From Polyodon spathula (taxonomy: Eukaryota; Chordata; Actinopteri; Acipenseriformes; Polyodontidae): DNA of 64,000 nt. Location: assembly GCF_017654505.1 (NCBI RefSeq), contig NC_054539.1, positions 64,808,256 through 64,872,255 of the forward strand. Reading direction: 5' to 3'. A model generated the notes under the pieces. It saw only the letters and a list, made by a program, of their open reading frames with translations, had not been told where the DNA came from and did no database searches. Below, in pieces: positions 41,089 to 53,804 of this stretch. Each line of letters starts with the position of its first letter. Within the stretch, counting starts at the first letter, position 1. The position numbers and the translations under genes are program-made.

Positions 41089-41094
<6 letters not shown>
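38887..41094. other. intronic sequence with a G-quadruplex-type tract
   Basis: The only special feature is the G-rich minisatellite at 39832-39866. A T run lies at 40057-40076. No gene or element ends recognised. Confidence 0.45.
39832..39866 (+). repeat. G-rich minisatellite (GGTAGGG units), potential G-quadruplex
   Basis: Three GGTAGGG-type units followed by two GGTGGGG-type units give at least five G-runs of four or more bases separated by short T/A spacers. Confidence 0.9.

Positions 41095-41165
<71 letters not shown>
41095..41165. repeat. (TA)n microsatellite
   Basis: Pure TA tract of about 35 units. Confidence 0.93.
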
Positions 41166-41167
<2 letters not shown>

Positions 41168-41236
41168 TGTTTGCATCATTTGACACCGTAGTGTTTATTT
41201 TAAATTGATTTTAAAAAATGCCTGTGGCGCTTAAAA

Positions 41237-41270
41237 GAGGGCGGCCTTTATACGAGGGCGACCTTTATTA
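41237..41270. repeat. tandem pair of 17-bp GAGGGCG(G/A)CCTTTAT units
   Basis: GAGGGCGGCCTTTATAC at 41237 is followed directly by GAGGGCGACCTTTATTA at 41254, matching at 14 of 17 positions. Such a pair can mark a transposon terminus, but no partner end was found. Confidence 0.6.
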
Positions 41271-41915
41271 ATGATACTACGATTTTCAAACGCTGTAATA
41301 TTTTATTACAGGATTTATTACATATTAGAAGTATCTCGGTTGCATATTTTCTGTAATACAGTAGCCTACCTATATATAGCAGCGTGTGTGGCTAACCTAG
41401 TTTGACTACAGTACCTTTATCAGTGACAGTTACCAAGAGCCTATTAGGTGGTAGTTGGAAGGTCAGGGAGTACTGTACCAGCGAACCAGTAGTGTGTATT
41501 GGTTATTAAGGGGCAGGACAATGCTGGTGTGGCAGTTAAATTCAAGAGTGTGATGTAGATGGTTTTATGCACCAAAAATTACCTCAGAATATCAGTTTTA
41601 TTTCTGTAAAAACAACAATATATCCTACGCGGTTATTTTCTTTCTCACTGTAACTTGCTTGTTTGTAATTTCTCTGCAAGAGAAACCAAAACAAAATCTT
41701 CTCATAGATAGGAAGCACATTGTTTTTATTTGTTCGGGAATTACAATTGAACTAAAAACAAAACAACAAAACCACCTATAAGAACTTCAGAAGGACTGCT
41801 GTTATGTACGTAGTTTATCTTGCATTTTCTTTCAGAACTGTACTACTTAAAAAAAAAGTGCTTAATATATGTGTGTACATTAGTTTGTAATTTACATGCT
41901 AGATTGAGGTTACAC
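41271..41915. other. intronic sequence, nothing recognised
   Basis: AT-rich, no element ends or frame recognised. Confidence 0.4.
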
Positions 41916-42105
41916 TATTATGCTTCGGATACCACCTTGAAAATCGAATGATGTGAGCTATTTCACTCAATGTTTTTCCTTCTTTATGTAAGTCAAGGTT
42001 GTTATAATGGTAGAAAACACTAGTGGAGGCTTTGAGTAAATTGTTGATGCTCATAATGCACCAGAGAAAAATGCAACATGTCTAAGTCTTTTGCACAGCA
42101 GTGTA
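41916..42105 (-). mobile_element. Tc1 family E, 5' end and transposase N-terminal fragment
   Basis: The minus strand starts ACACTGCTGTGCAAAAGACTT (terminal-repeat-like, at 42105 and inward). It continues into a sequence shared with 53668-53804, in which the frame EGKTLSEIAASLNF is a transposase helix-turn-helix. The rest of the element, including the catalytic core and the other end, is absent. Confidence 0.7.
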
Positions 42106-43629
42106 TATCATTATTTATTTTTTCCTCAAAATAAATCCAATTAAACACTTAAAATATTTTTTGTTTGTTTTGTTTTGCTCAAATTGAGTGAAAGTTTATT
42201 ATTGTAAGCTGTTAGGGTTTAGTTGATTAGACGGAAGAGTCATATAGCCACAGATGTGGTCTATTGTTGCCTTGGTGTGTAGGATTGTATATATTACAGC
42301 AGGGGCTCATTCTCCCATAAGAACAGGGCTTTTATCATATGGGCAACTGCTTAAGCATGTGATATGATAAAGCCTCCTTAAATAAATTCACTCACTGTGT
42401 GCTGGTGTATTATTAGGATTGTGTTGATACTGTATGGAGTTTCGTATATGTTTCCCCCAGGAAGGCCTACAGTATTAACTACAAAAGCAGAAGCTACACT
42501 GTGAAACTGTTCCCTTTCCAGTGTGTCTTTGTCACCCTGCATTGACAGTTTTTGTGTAATTATTTATCTGTCTACAGGTTTTGTACATTAGCATACATTG
42601 TGTATACAAAGTAGCATATTCATTTTTGTAAGTTTGTTTTAACTCGTTTTACCATGAATTCTCTAAGTACCATAAACACAAAAAATATATAATTTCTAAT
42701 TCTTCAGAAAACTTTTACCAAGTTTGTGCATTGTGTGACAAACCACAGGTTTGATTTTTCCCTGTTATATTTTGTTTTCTGAAGGGATGTCGAGGACTGG
42801 CCAAACTAGGTTTTGCATGTTGCTTTCAGTAACCACCGTCAGTTCTGAGGTTGTACTGTAAGTGCTATCCACACATGCAGGCTTTAATAACCCTAAATGA
42901 CAAGCCAGCTTGGAGGATCTCTGAAAGGGCATCACATACTGTCAAGCAGATAATGCTAAAGAGGATTAAAGGCTACCTGGTAACTTCAGTAAGAGTGGAG
43001 ACCGATGTGTTCTCCGGTATACTTGAGACAGATGTCCTGTAATATGCGCTTTTATTTTTGCTGTTGCCGGTGGGATACCTGCATGTAACATAGATTGTAG
43101 AAGGGACTGGTCAGTTTGTGTCTGAAGCAATGAGAGAAATAGAGGGACAGATGCATTAAATTGTCTGAAATTTTTCTTTGAACTGTTGGCTTCCAAGTCT
43201 TATTGCTGCAGTCAGGCTGTCCCTGTGAATTAAGTGCTTGCATCTCAGTGGACTAATCCTGACTAAATAACTTAATAAATAAATAACCTGTTTATAGTAT
43301 TTGCTTTAGTGGTCTTCCAGGTAACCCAATCTTTTGTTTTGATAGAGGGCCTCTGTCCTCACTTACCCTTCCCCATTTTTCATTTTATTGTTTTTCCTTT
43401 TCAATTTGTTGCTGACCATAATGGCTCGCCCTTCTGCTTCCACTTTCTTTCGAAGGACAGGGTACTGCTTCTTAGTGCCTGCAAACAGTACATACAGTAA
43501 TGTATTTCAAGCGCTGTTAATAAAATATGGCAAATGATGTGTCAATAATATAACAATGGCAGCAAATATTATAATGAGATGTATGAAAGCTGCAGTCAAT
43601 AGCGACACTTACAATTGCATCAATTTTTA
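42106..43629. other. intronic sequence, nothing recognised
   Basis: No supported gene or element. Confidence 0.4.
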
Positions 43630-43860
43630 AGAACTTTTAAAAGCATGTTTTATACAGTCGCAATTGTTGCTGGCATTTCCCGTCCGTTTTTTCTTGTGTG
43701 TTGCCAGTTGTGCTCAATGCATTTTTTGAGGCAAACAGCCAAATATCAATTTTTCCCTAAAAGCAGGCTGTACTTACAAGCCTTGGAAAAAGATTTGTAT
43801 GACATTTCTGGTTTTCCCAACATGTTGGGAGCAATAGACTGCACAGGAGTCACTACATCG
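43630..43860 (+). pseudogene. PIF/Harbinger transposase, central fragment
   Basis: A single open frame encodes VAIVAGISRPFF (helix-turn-helix remainder), LRQTAKYQFFPKS, and LYDISGFPNMLGAIDCTGV, where the Asp in AIDC is the first catalytic residue. Intact relatives have His after DCT; here it is Gly. A stop follows at 43864. Neither termini nor the second half of the DDE core are seen. It is a different Harbinger lineage from the copies at 15760 and 37950. Confidence 0.82.
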
Positions 43861-43866
43861 TTCTAG

Positions 43867-46800
43867 TTAACCATAGAAAAAATAGAATTCAGTAAAGTCT
43901 TTCTCAACACAAAATAATAAAATCCCGCTGTAACAATCTCAGGCTTTATTGAGTCAGTGATCTCCAGTCCACTCAAAAGTTCCCCGTCCTGGTTCGCTCC
44001 CATCCAGGTCGTTTTCGTTCACTGTCCATACTATAGTCAAGTTTGACTTTTGTCAGCAGGATTTTGTTTCAGTTTAAGATTAATTTCTGACATTCTGCTC
44101 CTTGTGTGTGAGTATTGCTGATTGATTCAAATAGTTTAAATATTGGTACTTCAGTACTTTTGATCAAATAAATATGAAATAGAGTGTCCATATTTCTATC
44201 ATACTTTACTCTGATTTAAACAATACAATAAAGCACAGTGAAAGCAAGATAAAGCATAGATAAGCATTGTAAACCCAGCGAGGTATGATAAAGCATATTC
44301 AAAAAAAATAAAATAAGGTAAACTATGGTAAATGCATAGTGTAACCATGGGAAAGCTGTACATTTATATGCAGATGTACTACTTGGTAGTTGCAGAGATT
44401 TTTTTTATTATTATTATAAAAAGTTCAATTATTTTGGAGCCCCAGTGCCTTTTAAAACGAAGCAGTACAATTGTTCCTAAGTGATTTTCTTCTTTAAGAA
44501 ATTACTCTTGTCAGTGAGGTCTTGGATCATATTGGGAGAGTTCATGGTTAAACAAAGGACCAGCAACTCACATAATACTACATGTGACAAAACATTTGAA
44601 GTTTACAATAAGATGATCAAGATGGGTGTTAATAGTCTTATCAATGTGTGCAATTTAGACTGAAAGCTTTTGGAAAATTTCAAGATGTTTCTGCTAATTA
44701 CCAGCAGACCACTCAGTTTTTACAAAATATTGTTCAGGTAACTTTCATCAGATTTTCCATTTCCTCTTTCTTAATTTGTTTTACAGTTCCGTTCAAGAAA
44801 CAGATAAATCCAAGGCATCCAATCAGTGGTAGCCTCCATCAGTAGTGTAATGAAAGGGATGCATCTGAGCATTGACCTACACCAGGTAAACCAGTTCTCA
44901 GTATTACACGTAGGGAAAGGGAGATGTTCCTTTTAATGTGTTCTCTTCCACATGAATAGAACTACCACTACAACTGCTGTACCACTTTAACCTGTATTAC
45001 TTCAAAGCGTTTTAAAATTGAAACCAATTATTGACGCATTGTGGTTTTTCCATGATATGTCAGCCACTGAAAGATTGTTTTCAAAAATATTTTTTCTTTT
45101 TCTGTTCCTTGCCAAAAAAAAAGAAAGTCAGTCAGTAATAGGATAATTGCAGTGTTATTCTTCCAGTTAGTGTCTTGTCCAGGTTCCATTCATTACACGG
45201 ATTGGTAATGTTGGTATTTCAGAATTAATCTATCAAAATCAGTAACATAAAAAGGAGTTTCCCTAACTTTTTAGTTTCTGCTGCATCCCTAGACTCGGCG
45301 ATTATCCATATCGGGTACAAATGTTCATGTTTCATTTTATGAAAGCAATGAAACCAAAACTCAGATTGTATTACCAAGCAAAAAGTCAAGAATGTTTGAT
45401 TAGAATATAAACAAAGTCATTCTTACTTGAATCAGGAACCTAAAAATCTCTTAAAAGTGTTTATTATTAGTTAACCTAGTACAATTTCAGTAACCAGCAG
45501 CTCTTCAGAGTCTGTTCTTTGTTAGGACACAGGACTCTCTCAAATGCTATTTTAAAAATGAAATCTTAAAAACTTCAAAGGAAATGTGTGTGCATTGTTC
45601 ATCACTGTATTGCCCAGTCTACGTATTTCAAGAGTCAGGGAAAATAATTACTGTAGCTTTCTGGACTATATATGTATTACAATATGTCAGTTTTTGTTTG
45701 GTACTAAATCCAGGCAGAACAACATAATTAATTCAACTCTGTTTCACACTAAACCACTTTTGAGACTGATATTGTATTCTTTGCTCAAACTATTGTAATT
45801 TGTTTAAATGTAATTATTATATGACAGTGGACCATCTTTTTTGCTTGGGTCTCCATATAAATATATATTTCACTAAGTGAAGTATTAAAACCAGTGCACA
45901 AACATACATAGGGTCCTCATAATTGCCTAAAAGTTTCAGTACCTGAAAGGTTAAAAATGTCTGTATAAAATTAAGAGATTATGGGCTTATAGCCAAATGC
46001 AATATGAAACGTCCCTTGAGCACAGTAATTGACACGAGAATCACAATAAGGTTTAAATTAAATTGCTGCGTACAGTGTTTCACATTAAAAGTCATGCAAA
46101 TAAAACATATTACAAAAAATATTTATGTAAGCCATAGTGAGAACACATTAACAGGGTTAAAATCATGCCATTCATGTTGTTGGTTATCTTACATAGTGTT
46201 TGTGGGCCCAAGTTTCAAAACTGTTGTCTGTTCAAAACGCTAGTAGATTCATATGCAAAAAAGAACATGGCAATAGTTTGTCCCCTGTTCAGTATCGCCA
46301 GGATGATGTATACACTTTGGCTTTTTATCAAGTCACCTTTACCAACCTCGCTATTACTAACCTTTTCAGATAATTTCTGTAGCATGTTGGCTGTTTTTTA
46401 AAATCTTGCAGACAGGGTGACTCTTGTGGAACAGATGTTGTATCTCAAAGGGCTATGCTTCATTGTTGTTTGGAGAGACAGATTGGCTAAGATGAGGGTG
46501 GCTAATTAGATTAGCCAGGGAGTAGGGAGACTTGTCAGTTCATGCCATGGTTAAATGGATTGATGGTTGTATTTACAGAACTGTATGTATGCACATTATC
46601 TGATGAAAGGGGCATGTATGTCTCTGTATCCGTTACATTGCTCTTTTAGAGAGGCCCAGGATTGAATGACAGGGTTTTTTCAGGTCAGGACTGTGGTGCA
46701 CTGCCAGAACTATGAAGAGAAACTCTGACGGCAGAAGCCTGACTACCCAGTGCCATCATCCCTTACTTTTCATCGGCCCTAAATTCACACAACATTTAAA

Positions 46801-49800
46801 AAAATGTTTTTTTAATGTGTAAATGCAAGAAAAAATGAGTTCAGTTTCATATTAATTCCCTTTGTCATTTCCAAAACCCTTGAAACTCAGTAAAGAAACA
46901 CATTATACAGGAAGCAAATTGCCATCTAATTTGATCGCATTTCTTGTTAAAAACATCTTTTAAAGCAGGAAGCAAGCATTTACCTCAGGATGCGTTTTAT
47001 GTAAACTTCATGAGGGGGAATAGCTTCTTTCTTTCATGCCTGCGGCTACAGGATCCATAAAGCTGTGATTCTGTTGCAGAGCCTAAACTGGTAGGAAAAT
47101 GGTGGGGGATACAGAAATCATGAAAGAAACATCCAGATGTATTTATTAGTGTTTGGCCATCATCATGGGACCTGCGTTGGTTTTTGAAATTCTGTGTAGT
47201 AGTATATGATAAAGCAGGTTACACGCTGCCTCGTTATTCTCTAAGCGGTTTTCAAGAATTTCAGAATTAAACATCATGGTGAAGAAAATCTGTTGCACAC
47301 TTGTAATAGACAAGATTACGCGATTGGCAGCTAAGGATTTAAATAGACTGTTGTTAAATATTCTGTGTGATTTGCTCAACTCAATAGCATGCAAATAAAA
47401 CGAGTTTGCATTACGAGGTCCTGTAACCCAGAGAGAATTGCGATTGGAATCTGCTGTATAAATGTACATACTGGTTCTGTAATACTGGTTCAGTTTTGTT
47501 TTGGAAGTAAGCTTTGTACCATTTGGAAACACAGACATGTCAAATCCTAGATACTGTTAGAACAGTATGGTGAAGCAAAGTACTGTAATGCATATAAGCA
47601 AGTTGTAAATTACAAATCATAACTTGTAAAAATTAATTTCTTGTGACTTAAAACTGCAACACAGTAAGATTTACTATTTCATTAACTTGTACTATCTGTG
47701 CATGCAGATTTGGAATGTATTATCAATCAGCATAAGGCTGTCCATCAAGGTTTGTGTTGCTTGACTGAAATAGCCTAAGCTATTCTTACAGGATGCCATG
47801 GCAAACAAGGAGTTCAGTTCAGTAAAATATCATATTTTTATTTGTAAGAGTCAATTTATTTGAATGACAAATATGTATTTTTGTTAAAGGTTTAGGAAAA
47901 CCATTATAATTGAGAAATTAATAAATACCCTATTTTATTAAGGCCTAAAACATTGCTATGTTGCCTACCCTATTTTTTGCCTGTGTAATTGTAAGCAGTC
48001 CAGGTCTAATTATTGATTATTTTACTGATTATATTAGTTTAATGTGTGTTGTACTGTGAATTAGAAAATAAGTCATAGATTTCCTTTAATCTGATTGGTC
48101 AATATGATGTCCCTAATCCGATAAAGGATCTTGAATGTTATCTCTGTTCCAATTCGATCAGCCGTGAAATGCATAAACTCAGTCTCTGTTCCAGTTCCTG
48201 CCCTCCGTAAGTTGTCGGCTTCCTCGCTGTCCTGTACGTCCCGTCTGTCTATTTAAATCTAGACAGATTCCTGTGTTCTGATATTCTCAGAAACATATTG
48301 GTAGATGGAAGTGAGAATCAGTAGCCTGCTGGAAGATCAGTATGGCTTGAAATGTACAGTTTGAGGGTATCTCACACAAGTCAGTAAAGAAAATGCATGC
48401 ATTGATTTCAAACACTTAACCATGACAAACTAGAATAACTGTCTTTGTTACCATCCTGTAGAGGTCTCAAAGAAAGAAGCAGCGGGATAGACTCCAACTG
48501 CTCAGTTACATTAAGAAGTCAGTTTACTACGCGCATATATGCACAACAGAACTAAGAACCAGCAGTGGCTACAGTTACTGTAAATCACCAGGCTTCCAGC
48601 TTTGCTGTTTATACTAATGCTACATTTTCATTGGACTCTGAGATTGACTTGAAAACTAATTGAAATCATTTCCATCAGCACCAGGTCATCATATCAGTTT
48701 GGGACTCTGCCAGCCCTGGTTAGGGTTGTGGGCTGGAAGAACTGAATCTCTCTAACTAGCGTTGAAGGTGAAAGCTTTATAGAACACCGTGTGTAATGCA
48801 TTTAACACACCACCATCCTGATAGTAGTTTTATGAATCTAGCCCCAAGTCTCTTAATGCATGGAAAACAAACGTGTTTCGTACGTGTTTAAAACCTTTGT
48901 ATGATTAGCAAGCTCGTACTGTCTCATTTATTTTTTTTACAGTAATTACACTTCACCCTCTAACTTGGAGATGGCATTTTAACTATAAAATGAAATCTAC
49001 CAAAATAATAATAATAAAAATAACAGTTAAAACAAAGTTATTCTCACAACTTCTGATACACTATCTTTGGGTCCCAACTTTCGGTGCAGATTGCTCAGCT
49101 AAGACCCTGAAGGGTTAAAGCAGAGATGGTTGTAACTAAAGTATGCACACACTAAACTGACTGCCAAAGGTGCATGTATGTAATTAATAAAGAATACATT
49201 GTGTTTTCAACCACTTCTACTTTTTTATTTTTTTTTCTGGGCATCTGTAAAACTTCCCCAGCTGGTGTTGGTGAACTTGTGCGAGAGGCCCAGAAAGAGG
49301 GCAGGCACACTTGGATTTAGTCCAGTGGCAGCTCTGTGGTTCTGAAAACCTTTTAAACTTCCAGGTTAAAAAAAAAAAAGCTTCTGTACCTGTATAAAAA
49401 ACAAAAGAAATGGAGACTTGGAAGTTTTCATTGTCCAAAATGCATCTTTTTGACATAAGGCCTTGTTAAAAAAAAGAAAACAATGAATGCATTGTCTGTT
49501 GCAGGGCGGATTCCACAAGTTGCTAAGATGACTTTATAAATATAATCTGGCAGAATTTTTTATAACCATTTGGGGGATGAGCACCTGTTTTACACCCCTG
49601 TGCATAGTGACTGGATACCAGCTAAAGCATGTTGAAAAGGATACAGCAGGAATATGTATTGGACAAGTTATAAAAATGTGTTTGCTAGCCAAACAAACTC
49701 ATCTCTTTATAGGCAACCGACAGTCCGCTGGTAAATGTGTGATTTATTTTATTAAAATCTCTTGGCAATAGATAGGACCTATCAGTGGTGAACACATGGT

Positions 49801-52419
49801 AGTGAGGCTTCCTGTTCAAAACACATTCCTGGATTATTAAATTGCAACAGTTATGATTGGTTCCTATGGGCAGGATTTTCAAAAGTTTGTAAATGATAAC
49901 TCCAGTGTTAATGAAAAAATCACTATGTAGCATCGATTTTGCTTTTTCAAGCGGTCACTGTGCCTATTTCGTTATTAAATAATCGTCCTAATGTGATTTC
50001 TGAAATTATGTTGATTTACAAAATAATGTTAATATCTTAACGAGCAGGGCTTCTTGAGACTATTTTGTTTGAGTGGAAATTTAAAAGGAAATCTGTGTTA
50101 ATTGTCATAATCAGGATTTAATTTGCTGTTCGAAAAGGAGGGTTTTAATTAACAAAGGAGTATATAACTCGCCGACGACACAGAGAGAGAGTGTACAGCC
50201 AGGACCAGGCTTAATTTCTTACAGACTACCTTGATAATTCACTATTTGAGGTTATGAAAATATTTTAGCCTTTTCTATACTAGTGGTTATGAATGAGATG
50301 TATTTACTTATTTTAACCATTTGTAAGTGTAAAAAGTTTGTTGTATTGCTGAAGTGATACACCGTTATATGCACCCAGTGTAATGTTACTACAAAGAAAT
50401 GATCAGTGCAACTGTAGCATATTTGAATTCTGCATACATACATTGTATGACAGCTGACCTCTACTGTAGATTTTATTTGAATTATACAACTGAAATCTTG
50501 CTATAGAAAACAGCATATTAGATATTACAATAGAGTTTCCTTAGATGATTGCAGATTTGCTTTTAACACCTGTGTCTTATCCACACAAGAATGAAGAACA
50601 GGCGTCAAGAACACACAGCGATGCAGTAGGCATGTAATTGAGATCATTGACATGGATTTTGCCTTAACTTTATGTACACTTTATGTAAAATGTACACTTT
50701 CACCTTCAGACGTTTGTATGCATATAAAATGTTCTTATAATACTATAAGTGTTCGGTGGCTGCTTCTAATCATGTTGAGTTTATTTATCGCGGAGGCAAG
50801 CAAAGAGTACCAGAGAAAATGCATGATTAGAGGAATTCACCAAACAATTAATTATAAACAAATTGTGTATTGGGTTAGGGAGTTCTATCGTAATTTTAAA
50901 AGCTTTTGAATTAGAAAACGATTGAGTGCGAATAGATGCCCGCTGGAACATTGATGTGCTTAACTGTGAATTAAATTTTAAATCAATCCGTGCATAAATA
51001 CCGGCTTGTTCCCTTAACATTCTAACCTACAACTAATTTTATAACATAAAAAGCTACATAAACATTGATACTTTCTGACACTGTGTCTGTGACAGGACAC
51101 AGTAATGAAGGCTCAATTTGCAGCTACTGGACAGCAAACCAACAACAATTCTGCCATAAGCTGGATCCAAACAACACACTGCCTCAAAACCAGCCAGTCA
51201 AACTGCCAACCCTGTTTTAGTTCTTTCCAATCTACTCCCTTCCAGCTTGAATGACGCCCCGCCTCCAACAAGAAGTTTCGAGTCCGACTCTGTAGTACAC
51301 AGTCTATTCAACAATTCTACAGTTAATTTATCTGGCAATGTCATAATTTAATAATAATAATAATAAAAGCCGTTTTCTCTACATGTATGTTATTTTTGTA
51401 ATTCTAATTATGTTAGAGACTATTTTCTTCAGCGGGTGGTTACCCGGCAAACTATCTGAAGTTCGTGGTAAATATAGGTTTAAAAGTTTTTTTAAAGAGA
51501 AAATAACAAAATAAATAATTTTCTAATAGTGATAGAGCCCTCTCAATGCTTGCTTGGGATGCATAACTCCAGTCGTGGTCATCTACCACATGGTATAGCA
51601 CGCATCGACAGGCTCTATCGCTTAAGTGTTACATACATGGTATACATGTATAATAATTAACAACTACAAACACCAATGGCACTTGAAAGGTATGCATTCA
51701 TTTATAGCCTACAATCGTACATACTAAAATACATACAAAAGTAGATGTTGTCATAAGAAAATAAATTCCAACAAATATACAGAGATGGTTTATGGTATTT
51801 TTTTCTTATTGACCAAAAAAAGATTACAAAATGCATATTAAAAGAGTTGTATATAGTTAGCTGTGACAGAATATCCCCCCGAATGAGTGTAAATGGCTAA
51901 TGGAGTTTCATTTATTTTTAAATCAGTGCCGTCTGATTTTTACCCACACTCCAGTTAATGTAAAATCAGCATTTTTTATGTGAAGTGTTCTAAATAAATA
52001 TATATTCTGCATGACAAAGTTTTCAAATTATACACAAAATAGATATTCCCATTATTTTTTATTTACATTTGGCTGGTAGGAGCCGTGTCCCTGTACGCTA
52101 GTTGTTTCCATAACAGTGAATTTTGCTTCCATTAATTTTTCTTGATCTCATTAACATGCATTTTGATTAATAAGTTCCCATTATTTGAGACAGGAAGGGA
52201 TGTACGTGACCTGCGACAATTAAGCTTTTTGTCAAGAAATACATTAATTAACAACCTCATCGACTCACTTTCAAAGCATTAACGGATTGATTTAATTAAC
52301 ACATTTCATTTGAAAACCACTTGCTACTCGTTACTATACCAGGAGTTCGATACAATAACAATGGTTTTTGAAAATCCTGTCCATTTTTGTTTCATGGGTG
52401 ATCTCATAAATGTTGGTCT

Positions 52420-52421
<2 letters not shown>
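43867..52421. other. 8.5 kb of intronic sequence, nothing recognised
   Basis: The longest stretch without a recognised element. It contains short poly-A/T runs and small (ATA)n stretches (49003-49015, 51350-51366). Open frames up to 130 codons (47146-47538, minus) lack any family resemblance. Conserved non-coding elements could hide here but cannot be judged from one sequence. Confidence 0.4.
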
Positions 52422-52475
<54 letters not shown>

Positions 52476-53048
52476 CTATTTTTAATGTAGCACCTTTCAC
52501 AATAACAATTGCCGCAAAGCGCTTAACGTGAATAAAAACATTGACAAATATTAATAAGAGAATGCAAGAAAAGCATAAAAACACAAAAAGCCACATAAAA
52601 CAATAAAACAAGGCAGATTAAAAGGAACACAATTTTAGCATAAAAACGCTACATTATAAAAGTGTCTTTTAATCTTGTTTTAAAAGCAGTGACACTTGCT
52701 GCTTCTCTTACAGAGCTAGGCAGATCATTCCAGAGTTTATAACTGAATGCTCTACCACCTGTTTTTTTTTTTTTGTTTGTTTTTTTTAATTTGTTGGACA
52801 GTAAGCCACCTGGAATTCTGTGATCTGAGTGGGTGTCTCTGAATATATGGTTTGAAAAGATCATTTAAATACAGCGGTGCAAGGTCATGTAATGCCTTAT
52901 AAGTTAAAAGCAACACCTTAAAGTCTAACCTGAATCCGACTGGAAGCCAGTGTAGAGATGCTAGCACAGGAGTAATGTGATCTCGTCTCTTAGTCCCGAT
53001 TAAAATTCTAGCTGCAGCATTTTGTATATATTTCACTGAATTTGACAT
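52422..53048 (-). pseudogene. L2-type LINE, 3' end with reverse transcriptase C-terminus and (ATT)n tail
   Basis: On the minus strand the frame from 53048 encodes VKYIQNAAARILIGTKRRDH, then ITPVLASLHWLPVGFRLDFK, VLLLTYKALHDLAPLYL and HPLRSQNSR. After a shift around an expanded A-rich stretch (52762-52788) comes GGRAFSYKLWNDLPSSVREA, ending TRLKDTFIM. This is the conserved C-terminal block of fish L2-clade ORF2. The 3' UTR has AAGCGCTTTGCGGCAATTG and ends in (ATT)n (52422-52474 as ATA/AAT on +), the usual L2 tail. It is 5'-truncated and inactive. Confidence 0.88.
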
Positions 53049-53287
53049 AATCTACAGTACTAAAGAATTACTCGTAGTTACCTCGCTTAACCCCTCTGAA
53101 AGTAATTACCACAGTACTTTTCCAGTAGGTGGTAGGTAAGTCATGGTATTGAAGGAAGCTGGTGTTTTGTGACCATCTGGATCTAGAACTGACATTTCTT
53201 TTTTTTGTATCATTTTAAAAAAGGGAACAGTTGTATCAATGTCAACAATAACACATGTATAACAATAACACATTTTCAAAGACAATA

Positions 53288-53298
53288 CACACACACAG

Positions 53299-53337
<39 letters not shown>
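53288..53337. repeat. compound microsatellite (CA)n(TA)n
   Basis: CA units with one GA interruption, then TA units, abutting the LTR-like fragment. Confidence 0.9.
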
Positions 53338-53577
53338 GAGTGAGTGTGAGTGAGAGAGAGAAGTTGGATTTCAGGAGAAGGAATTTTGTGAAGCCAGTGT
53401 GAGTTTTGTGTGTTGGTATTTATGACAGGTAAACGGCTTAGCCGTCCTGTGGTCAGTGTGGGATTTGGTGATTTGGTGTTTATTAAAAAGTGCATGCAAA
53501 TGCCGTGAAAAACTCCATTTCAGTGTCTTGGGTCAGTTCTTAAAGGGACAACGAACTACGTGAGTGGCAGGATCGTT
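53338..53577 (+). mobile_element. LTR family A, 3' half
   Basis: Matches the minus strand of 29125-29420, for example GGTAAACGGCTTAGC, CCTGTGGTCAGTG, TGGTGTTTATTAAAA and CTACGTGAGTGGCAGGATCG. The upstream half is replaced by the CA/TA microsatellite. The right end GTTTACA abuts another TA tract. Confidence 0.75.
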
Positions 53578-53582
53578 TACAA

Positions 53583-53587
53583 TATAG

Positions 53588-53667
<80 letters not shown>
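53583..53667. repeat. compound microsatellite (TA)n(GA)n
   Basis: TA units to about 53610, then about 28 GA units. Confidence 0.92.
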
Positions 53668-53669
<2 letters not shown>

Positions 53670-53804
53670 CTATGCTTCGGATACCACACCTTGGAAATTG
53701 AGTGATGCAGCTATTTCACTCAAAGTTTTTCCCTCTTTATGCAAGTTAAAGTTGTTATAATAGTAGAAAACACCAGTGGAGGCTTTGAATAAATTGTTGA
53801 TGCA
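53668..53804 (-). mobile_element. Tc1 family E, transposase N-terminal fragment
   Basis: Closely similar to 41916-42050. The minus-strand frame reads FNLHKEGKTLSEIAASLNF, the first helix-turn-helix of a Tc1 transposase. It is cut at about 53804 (TTGATGCA), exactly where the Tc1 family-D copy begins, and no terminal repeat remains. Confidence 0.75.

Noticed and set aside
47146..47538. 130-codon minus-strand frame
   Set aside because: I looked for nuclease, transposase and RT motifs and found none. Its length is within chance for 8.5 kb of AT-rich DNA.
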